NCBI RefSeq assembly: GCF_000283155.1
Contig: NW_004454180.1
Span: 15,661,656-15,725,655 of the forward strand
Length of the DNA: 64,000 nucleotides
Origin: Ceratotherium simum simum
Taxonomy: Eukaryota; Chordata; Mammalia; Perissodactyla; Rhinocerotidae
Direction of reading: 5' to 3'
The position numbers and the translations under genes were made by a program. The notes under the pieces were generated by a model. The model saw only the letters and a list, made by a program, of their open reading frames with translations, did not search any database and was not told the DNA's origin. Positions 56,242-64,000 of the stretch are shown in pieces (the first letter of the stretch is position 1; every line of letters begins with the position of its first letter).

Positions 56242-56335
56242 CTTCCTCATCTGTTTAAATGATTACCTATTTCATGCAACATTTAGTGCATTGCAAGTGC
56301 TCAATAAATGTTGTCTATGATAATGGGAGTTATTT
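56242..56335 (+). repeat. MIR SINE, right half
   Basis: 'CTTCCTCATCTGTTTAAATG', 'ATTGCAAGTGCTCAATAAATG' and 'TTGTC' complete the MIR begun at 55655. Confidence 0.82.
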
Positions 56336-57036
56336 TTCCAAAGGATGATGCACAAATATAGGATATAATAGGATGCAACCCACTGGCATTGGCTAGATAA
56401 AGAGGTTATCGAAAAGGGAAAAAAAATTTCAACTGGGAATTCTTCAGAGGGTTATAACACCTGGAAATGTAAAAAAGGAAAAAAAACATTCTGTAGCGTA
56501 TTTAAGTACTGAGTGATAATCATCAGTTTTGCAGAGCCAATTAACATAGCGGAATTTATATTGCATGTTTTGATCGAGTGAATGACTTTTTTTTTTTGAA
56601 AAGTACCCGGGAGGAATTAATTATGACAATTTGAATGTGATTTTATGGATTTTGAAGTTAATTTTTACACAGGTTCTAAAATTGTGATGATATCTTGACA
56701 AAAATAGATCTGTTGCATTGCCTTAAAATAACAGTACATGATAAAATTAGAGAAAAATTATACATACAAAATCCATTTTATCTTGAAAGGAAATGGAAAT
56801 TTGCAAGTGCATAAACTGACAGATTATTGCTGTGTAAGTATGGAAATAGACTAAGTTAAAATAGATTTCTTTTCTTACCATATTATATTTTCCATGTTTC
56901 CATAACATCAAATAACTCTAAGCCCAATGTTAATGCAAGATATCGGAGTCAGTAGGCGTATTCCCATAACTAAGTTTTACAAGCGAACTTTCTTTTGTAT
57001 CTACTGAGATCTGGTCCTAAATCTGCAATTTCTTTG
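56336..57036. other. Anonymous AT-rich intergenic DNA
   Basis: No gene or repeat family recognised. Confidence 0.55.
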
Positions 57037-57289
57037 TTTTTTTTTTTTTTTTAGTGAGGAAGATTGGCCCTGAGCTAACATCTGTTGTCAATCTTCCTCT
57101 TTTTGCTTGAGGAAGATTGCCACTGAGCTAACATACTGTGCCAATCTTCCTCTATTTTGTATGTGGCACACCGCCACAGCATGGCTTGATGAACAGTGTG
57201 TAGGTCTGCGCCCGGGATCCAAAACTGTGAATCCCGGACCACCAGAGTGGAGCATGTGAACCTAACCACTATGCGACCAGGCTGGCCCC
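57037..57289 (-). mobile_element. ERE SINE (tRNA-derived)
   Basis: Antisense, nearly full-length copy: T run, 'GAGGAAGATTGGCCCTGAGC', 'GAGGAAGATTGCCACTGAGC', 'CACAGCATGGCTTGATGAAC', 'GCGCCCGGGATCC' and 'ACCAGGCTGGCCCC'. The target duplication is unclear because the flank is T-rich (CTTTGTT against CTTTATT is possible). Confidence 0.93.
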
Positions 57290-57994
57290 TTTATTGGTTA
57301 TTACTTAATGTTTATCTTACTCTTCAATTAGACTTATTATGCCAAATATTGAATTGATCAGTTTCATATTCCAAGTTTCCTATCAAAAGTTCCATTTGCC
57401 TAGTTATCCAAACTAAAAAGAATTCAAATAAAAATATCTTATTATTTTTAGTTCCATCTTTCTCTTTATCTTGCTGTATCTTGCTTGTGATCAAGTCCTG
57501 TTGATTCCTTTTTAGTAATAACTCTATCTCTTCCTCTCCAGGCTACCTGCTAATATTCCAGTTTTAGTCCCTACCATCTCAAAATTAGCATGCTAGAAAA
57601 ACCATATAACGTTGTAAATTCCTTTAGCTGCCAAATTCCAAAGTTATTTTTTTCCAATCCATTATGTACACTTGCCTTAATTATTGCTTGCATCGTGTTA
57701 TCCCTTGATGTAAAAATCTTCTGCAGTACTCTGCAGCTCAAAAAGAAGTTTCAATTTACCACTGACTTTAAAGTTCTATGTATTACCATCCCGTTGTACT
57801 TGAATAAGGCTCATTGTAGGGATCAGCACAGAACATTTGCCTCCAGTACATTTTCACCTGAGTTTCGATTATTTTTTCCTATTATCCTCAGTTGACATAG
57901 CATGAAGACCATTTCTTAGCAATTTTGTTAATGTATGTGCTGTTAATCAAGAGCTTAGTTGATAAGATCATATTGTAAGAGATCTGGAAGTATA
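57290..57994. other. Anonymous AT-rich intergenic DNA
   Basis: The 101-codon frame at 57590-57895 (+) has no recognised domain. No repeat named. Confidence 0.5.
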
Positions 57995-58470
57995 TTTTAA
58001 TATTGTTTTATTTGGAAATAATTTCAAAGATAAAGGAAAATTAGCAAGAATCTTGTAAAGCACTCCTGTATCCCTTTAACAGATTAACCAACTGTTGATG
58101 TTTTGCCAAATTTGCTTGATCATTCTCTCTGTATATGGATTTATTACTATTATTGTTATTATTACTAATCCACTTGAGAATATGTTGCAGCAGTATGCTT
58201 CTTTATTCCTAAATATTTCAGTGTGTTTTTCTTAAGAACAAAGGCATTCACTTACATAATCGTAGCTCAATTATTCAAATTTTGTCAATTATCTTAATAG
58301 TATTTTGTAGTATTTTTGTCTGGTCCAGACTGCAACCCAGTATCATGCTCTGCCCTTAGTTTTTATCTATCTTTAGTCTCTTTTAATTGCAATGATTCAT
58401 CAAGTTTTCTTTTTGTCTCCTAACATTGACATTTGTTTAGGACACAACCAGGTATCTTGTAAAATGTCTC

Positions 58471-59049
58471 TGCTGCAGACAGAATAATGGCCTCCTAAAG
58501 ATGTGCACCTGCTAAATCCCTGAGACCTGCGACTATGTTATCTTTCATGGCAAAAGGGACTCTGCAGGTATGATTAAATTAAGGATCCCAAGAGGGGAAG
58601 ATTGTCCTGTATTATCTAGGTGAAGAGTACAGTATTCATAAGGGTACCTATAGGAGGAGGCAAGGAGGGTTAGGATCTGAGAAAGATATTTATCAATGGA
58701 AGTTGACATGAGAGAGAAAGAATGAGAGGAGAAAGAGGAAAGATAGGGATGGGAGGAGGAGGCAGGGAAGGAGGGAGAGAGAGATTTGAAAATGCTACAT
58801 TATTGCTTTGAAGATGGAAGAAGCCATGAGTCAAGAAATGCAGGCAGTTGCTAGAAGTTGGAGAAAGCAAGGAAACAGATTCTCCTTATTGGCTTCAGAA
58901 AGAATGCAGCTCTGCTGATGCCTTGATTTTAGCTCCATAAGACCCATTTCAGACTTCTGATCTCTAAAACCATAAGATCATAAATTTGCATTGTTTTAAA
59001 CCACTAAGTGTGTCGTAATTCCTTATAGCAACAATAGGAAGCTCATACA
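58471..59049 (+). mobile_element. MLT1-type MaLR solo LTR, inserted in L1M
   Basis: Starts TGCTGCAGACAGAATAATGG and includes 'GACTATGTTATCTTTCATGGC', 'GAAGATTGTCCTGTATTATCTAGG', 'GGAAACAGATTCTCC' and 'TTGTTTTAAACCACTAAGTGTG', ending 'GAAGCTCATACA'. The 5-base flanks are GTCTC (58466-58470) and ATCTC (59050-59054), one mismatch. A purine-rich expansion (58711-58785) lengthens the LTR to about 579 bases. Confidence 0.88.
58711..58785 (+). repeat. Purine-rich (GAGA/GGGA)n tract
   Basis: About 75 bases of nearly pure A/G inside the MaLR LTR, ending GAGAGAGAGA. Confidence 0.9.
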
Positions 59050-61029
59050 ATCTCCCAGTTTGTGTTTATCCGGTGTCTTCTCGTAAACGGATTCAGGCTA
59101 TTTTGGAGACAAATACCATAGAAGTGACATTGTGTTGTTCTCAGTGCCATACCTCAGGTGAGACGTGGTAAGAGCTTGTTCCAATATTGATGATGTTAGC
59201 TTTGATCATTTGAATAACTGGTGTCTGTTCAGTTTTCTCCAATGTAGAGTGAGTGTTTTTCTCGTTGTAATTAATAACTAACTTGTGAAAAGATACTTTA
59301 TGGCTACATAAATACACTATCCCTCATCAAAGTTTTGCCCATTAGTTTTGCATTCACTAAGTCTTGCCTGAAGGAAGTAACACTATAATGATAGCCAAAT
59401 GGGAAACTTTGACTCTATCTTTCCTTATACATTTATTACTTGGCATTCTATTTTAGAGAAAAAACAGGAACAAACCAGAATAAATGAGATTGATTATTTA
59501 TTGGAGATGGGTATGATAAGACGGAAAGGGTAGAAGAGGTGCCAATATTTCAATGAATATATTCATTGAATAAAATGAAAGTATTAGTTCATATCGAAAA
59601 TAGATAATTTAATTAAAATCAATTTTAATCTAGATGTCTATTTCCTTATTTTTCCCTTCTTCCATACACAAAGATACTTCATTTTTTCCACTAAAAATGC
59701 ATCCTGAAGATTGCTCCATATCAGTTTATAGAACTCTCTTTCAATTTTTTATACAACTGCATTGTATTTTCTGTGTACATGACCATCATCGATTCAGCCT
59801 ATCTATTGGCTTTTTAAGTTACTCCCCAATTTTTTCATTATTAATTAATGCTGCAAGGAATGACATGACACTGTGCATTTTTTTTTTGAGTGACATAATT
59901 TCTGGGTAAATTCTTAGAAGTGATATTTCCAAATTGTTCTTCACAAGTGTTCCATCTTACATTCCTACTACAGTGTAAAAAATGTACTGTTTCCCTTAGC
60001 CTCACCAACAGAGTTTGCTGTCAGATTTTTAACTTTTGCCAATCTGATGTCTGGGAAATAGTATCTCCTTGTAGTTTTAGTCTGCATTTCTTTTATAGTG
60101 TGTGAAATTGGATATCTTTACACATGTTTAAGAGCCCATTATTACGTATTTTTTTTTAAAATGTCTCTTCATTTCTTTTTCCCATTTTTACACATTCTTG
60201 GGTTTTTTTCCCCTGCAATTTTAAGAGTTCTTTATATGCTAAGGATATTAGATCTTTATTAGTGATGTATATGGTATGTATTTCCACCTAGTCCATCATT
60301 TGTGTTCTGATGTTCCATACAGCGTTTAGTGCCATTTGAGGAGTATTTAATATTATTTATTTAAATTTACCAATCTTTTCTTCTGTTGCATCTTGATATC
60401 GAATTATTGTTATAAAATCTTTTCCTATACTCAAGTAGTAGAAGCATTTATCCATGTTTCATTCTGCTAGATTTATGTTTTTAACTACTTTTCATTTAAT
60501 CCATGATCTATTTGGAGTTTATTTTGATGTGGTGTGATGAATGGATCCAATTGAATCTTTTTCTAAATGGCTATCATTTGTTGCAACTCTATTTATCTAA
60601 AAATCCATCCTTGCCCCAGTTATTATACCACCTTATCACATAATAAATTGCTTAATATATTTGGGTTTATTGGTGTACTTTCTCTTCGATTTTACTGGTC
60701 CATTTGTATTCATATGTCAGTAATGTGTACTTGGTCTACCTCTGCCTCTGTCTGGCAGACCATCTGGTCTGCCTCTATTCATGTCAGAACCATACTTATA
60801 GTATATTTTAAGATCTCCATAGCTTTACTTTTTCAGGGTGAAGAGTGCATTTAAATGGAGGTATATTGAATATAGCAAAGCATTCAATATTCAAAGATTC
60901 TTGCTTAATATCTCCCATCCCTCTGCAAATAAAACCATTTTTCCTCTTAATTTAGAGAATTCTTGCATTCTTTTACTTATTTATTACCACATATCCCTTG
61001 CTATGGACAAAGTCTCACAGTATATTTTC

Positions 61030-61160
61030 TTCTGCCTTTGTTCCTTCAAGTTGATATCTTCTCCTGGAATGTCTCTTCTTCTCTCTTCCATCTATTCAAA
61101 TCTCACCATGTCTGTAAGACAAAACTGAAGCTATTGCTTCACTGTGGACATATCTGAATA
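61030..61160 (+). repeat. Possible L2 3'-end fragment
   Basis: 'TTCTGCCTTTGTTCCTTCAAG', 'CTCCTGGAATGTCTCTTCTTC' and 'CATCTATTCAAATCTCACC' resemble the L2 block 'CTGGAATGCCCTCTCCCC... CATCCTTCAAGACTCAGC'. The match is weak. Confidence 0.45.
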
Positions 61161-62119
61161 TCAAACATTCACTGTACTTTCTACCAGCTGGTCACTTCTG
61201 GCTCTTAGCTTCTATACAACACAATTTAATTGTTTATAATGTATTGCCTGGTACTAGTGCCTATTATACGCAGTACACAATAATCTTTTCTGAAAAGAAC
61301 AGGATGACCTTCTTGAAAATGGCGGTTGTATGATAAACACTCTCTATATCTCCTCAGTATTTCAACTGTAAAAGTTCTGAGCGTATAACAGGTATTGAAT
61401 ACATATTTCTTCGGGTAAATCTACACCAGATAAATTTCCTCTTGTCTCCTTTGTAGAATTAGATTGATAGATAAAATAATAAAATTTACTCAAAATAATA
61501 AGCAAATATGCAGCCAATCTTTCAATTTTCCAGTAACATATTGGCATTTATGTTTATTTACAAAAAATAGATCAGTGATAATAAGGTGATAAGTCACCAT
61601 AAACTCACTAAAGCAGGCACAATAGATGATTTGTATAAGATAGGTGTAACTGTCATCTAAAAACTAAATGATATCTAATATTTGAATAACCAAATAACTG
61701 CTGTTCATTTTACTATAAGAGAGTGAAAAAGAATCTAAGTACTAACTTCACAAGTGGTACTGCCACAGACCAAAAAACATATTAGGTAGTCAGATAATTC
61801 CATTTTGTTTAAATTTCTGGATTTAAACAAGTATGTGAGATGTTGATATAGTTTTCTTTCCAATTAGTATGCTAAATATGTGAAGTTTTTAATTAACTAT
61901 AATTAATAATTATTCTGTGAGAAAAAAACATTAATCAACATATTACATTTAAGTAGACTACCATATGGGACTAGATTTAATAAGTATAAATATATTATTT
62001 TATAAATAATTAAAATATGTCCTCTTTTACACTTGAATCTGAAAAGGTAAATCAGAAGCAGAATTTGAAAGAAGAGTAATTTCATTGTCTTTTCTTTTCG
62101 TTTTTTTTTTTTTTTTAAT
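61161..62119. other. Anonymous AT-rich intergenic DNA
   Basis: A T run lies at 62100-62116 just before the next block. No gene or repeat recognised. Confidence 0.5.
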
Positions 62120-62817
62120 ATGTTGATGGCTACTGAAAACTCCAAATTATTATGCAAGCCCCATACAAAAGAAAATTTAAATTTGAGGAAGAGTTGGTCT
62201 TTGCATTAATGTACGATTTTCTCACAAAATCTCAAAATCTTTTGCAGACATTATTCCACAGAATATACTCAAGAAATTCAAAAGTGCTATCAAACTCTAA
62301 TTTTCTACTTTTCATGGGTGATGTGTGTCTTGACATGAGTACAGCCATGTTTGGCCGCTCCATTGACCTACAGCCACCAGCACAAAAAGAAATATAAAAG
62401 CTGCTTTCTGCATGGTGGGAACTGGCCCTTCTCCCACGGAGAGAGTTGCAAGTTATAACATTTCAAGGCTCTTGGAGGGTCGTAGCACGGGATGGACTGG
62501 CCATCTGTGCCGGGCTAAGACGATAACCAAAGAGAACAATGCACGTACACGATTACTGGGCTGGGATGTTAGCCAACGGGCTCAATGCACATACGCCACT
62601 GACAACCATTTGTGCATGGGAACACTAGATGTTTGCTCTGTAAACTCTGTAACTGCTTATATAAACTGCTGGAGACTGAGACCCGGTGAGAGTTCCACCT
62701 GTGGAAGGGACACCTTGCCCAGGATGTGTGATTCTTGCCCAGCCGTGTCGATTGACAGGACTCTCCCGGCAGTGGGGCGTGGATGTTGTGAGTAACTGAT
62801 TTACTGTGAAGTAATTG

Positions 62818-62938
62818 ATCTGATGTGTTCTCTTTTCGGTCAACCTGGTGTTTCTCTTTCCAGTTGATTTGTATCATTTCCCTTCAGTCGATCTTGTGTT
62901 TCCCTTTCCGATCGATCTGATGTTTTTCCCTCTTATTA
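62818..62938 (+). repeat. 24-25 bp degenerate tandem array
   Basis: Units start at about 62818, 62842, 62867, 62891 and 62915. The shared pattern is ATCTG(A/G)TGTTTC then C(T/C)TTTCC(A/G)GTCG. Copies differ at several positions, and the last one runs into the 85-bp duplication. Confidence 0.8.
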
Positions 62939-63046
62939 TATGACCTATTCGGATCTGCTGCTATCTCAGCTGATGTGGATGTTTTCCCTTTCCAGTCGAG
63001 CTGGTGTTTTTTCCCTCTTATTATTTGACCTATTAGGATCTGTTTG
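62911..63046 (+). repeat. 85-bp period duplication
   Basis: The stretch around 62911-62960 (holding TCTTATTATATGACCTATTC and GGATCTG) recurs at about 62995-63046 (TCTTATTATTTGACCTATTA and GGATCTG), an offset of 85 bases. The copies differ at few positions, so the duplication is younger than the 24-25 bp array. Confidence 0.85.
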
Positions 63047-63158
63047 CGGACTATCGCCCTTACTATCCTCTATATAATAAAATATACCTTCAGTCCATTT
63101 GTTTGGAGTGGAAAGTTTCTTTTACATCTCCGATCGAATCCCCGAACCTCTCATAACA

Positions 63159-64000
63159 ATATGCTGTGCTGGAAGAGAAGGAAAGGTCTCTATTTCAAGT
63201 TGATGGTTTGAACCAGCACATTTAACTTCCCTTCCTCTAAAATTCTCATTGAAATGCCACAGTATATGAGATTGTTCTGCAAAATATAATAGAGAACAGA
63301 TTGGATAAAGGCAAGTATCACCAAGCCTGTGGGATGATGAGTTCAATGGAAACGTTCATCTGGAAATGAGTTGAATAGAATCTTCTAAGAGAACACAAAA
63401 ATACTTGAAGTGAGAGTGTCAGGTGCTGAAAGTGAGGGGAAGCCATGACAGTCAGGAAGGAGGTGTTCAGGCATGTATAAACTCCAAGAAGCGCATTTGA
63501 CTGTTGGGTAAATAATAGCACCAGAAGTGGTGCTGCAATGCATTCTCACTGAATCTCAGTGGAGACACAGAGAGCCTTGTGAAAGTGGTTATTGCTGGGA
63601 CAGGCTCTCAACGAGATCAGATATGCCAGCTAGAGAGTTTTGCCCCAAGCTAAGTCCCAATTATAACAATTAATCCCCACAGCAGAAACTGTTCCTTCCA
63701 TCCCACACTCTTCTCTGAGGAGTTCTCTCTCTGTGCTTCACAGAAAAACACAGTCCCCAATTATCAACATGAGGTTGCAAACAATATAACCCTTTCTCTT
63801 CCCTCTTCGTCTAAGACTTAATTTTTACAGTGCACTCATAAAAACTCTAATAGGACTATGTTAATTATAATGTGGAACAAATACATACTTTCTTCCGAAG
63901 GCATAAAGAGAAAAATATCAGATATACATGAATATTCTAAGAAAGGAAATTTACTTGAAGGTGAATAAATAAATGTTCATCTCTAAAAGAAACACTCTCA
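63159..64000. other. Anonymous intergenic DNA to the window end
   Basis: No gene or repeat family recognised. Frames of 67-74 codons on the minus strand have no known domain. Confidence 0.5.

Larger units (their letters stand above)
57995..60840 (-). mobile_element. L1M LINE, antisense (3' UTR into ORF2), split by a MaLR LTR
   Basis: 57995-58470 and 59050-59480 repeat the 3'-end type also seen at 2570-3480 ('CAACTGTTGATGTTTTGCC', 'TTCAGTGTGTTTTTCTTAAGAAC', 'GATGATGTTAGCTTTGATCA', 'TAATTAATAACTAACTTGTG'). From about 59630 antisense ORF2 3' end follows ('TTAATGCTGCAAGGAATGAC', 'CACCAACAGAGTTTGC', 'TTTTAAGAGTTCTTTATATGC', 'TTTGGAGTTTATTTTGATG', 'TTTACTGGTCCATTTGTATTC'). The whole order fits a single minus-strand element, 5'-truncated near 60840. 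No ORF2 frame survives. Confidence 0.78.
62120..63158 (+). mobile_element. LTR-like block of an unidentified endogenous retrovirus
   Basis: This ~1 kb block, especially 62330-63158, has more G+C and CpG than the window average. LTR-type signals appear in the right order for plus orientation: TATAAA at 62393-62398, a second TATATAAA at 62658-62665, an AATAAA signal at 63076-63081, and an end in CTCATAACA at 63158. The left edge is uncertain; TGTTGATGGC at about 62121, with AATATG beside it and CAATATG after the right end, is one option. Two scales of tandem repetition lie between 62818 and 63046. A 127-codon frame (62412-62795 +) overlaps it but has no viral or other domain I can see. I cannot name the family; it could also be another GC-richer transposon. 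Confidence 0.55.

Noticed and set aside
62412..62795. 127-codon Cys-rich open frame on the plus strand
   Set aside because: It lies inside the LTR-like block, overlaps open frames on the other strand, and has no recognisable domain or signal peptide. GC-richer DNA has fewer stops by chance.

Overview
This window is AT-rich, intron-less, repeat-dense mammalian nuclear DNA. I find no protein-coding gene, tRNA gene or rRNA gene that I can support. The best clue to the host is a set of eleven copies of one tRNA-derived SINE. Its tRNA-like head carries an A box and a B box, its body repeats a GAGGAAGATTGGC-type motif, and it ends in an A tail. I recognise this as the ERE (equine repetitive element) family of Perissodactyla, so the window most likely comes from a horse-like genome. 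Older repeats shared by placental mammals (MIR, L2, MER5A-like hAT, MaLR LTRs, ERVL, L1M/HAL1-type LINEs) make up most of the rest. Family names are from memory of consensus sequences; no search was run.

Layout. 0-9 kb: a CpG-richer fragment at the very start, two copies of an ancient repeat, an L1M 3'-end piece split by an ERE, a MaLR LTR near 6 kb and a separate tRNA-Glu-like SINE near 7 kb. 9-16 kb: an LTR-like block, a hAT MITE, a decayed ERVL pol region (11.1-13.3 kb) and a solo ERV LTR that landed inside a MER5A element. 16-22.5 kb: two long minus-strand L1 remnants carrying nested EREs and a younger L1 3' end. 22.5-35 kb: mostly anonymous AT-rich DNA with one MIR, one MaLR LTR, one L2, one ERE and a near-perfect hairpin. 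35-40 kb: an ancient repeat split by an ERE, an ERV LTR, an ERE with two A tails and a 28-bp tandem duplication. 41-49 kb: mixed-orientation L1 pieces, MIRs, a MaLR LTR and an L1 with a 5' inversion. 51-60.8 kb: L1 remnants hit by MaLR LTRs and EREs, including a three-layer nest. 62.1-63.2 kb: a CpG-richer LTR-like block with two scales of internal repetition.

There is no operon or pathway here. What the window records is insertion order: ancient MIR/L2/hAT and L1M copies, then MaLR/ERV LTRs, then ERE SINEs and a younger L1. Many layers are dated relative to each other by target-site duplications (TSDs) visible in the sequence. I found no convincing new functional system. The most unusual items are the repeat-bearing LTR-like block at 62.1-63.2 kb, the twin-primed L1 at 48-49.3 kb, and the ERE with a second A tail at 39.3-39.6 kb.
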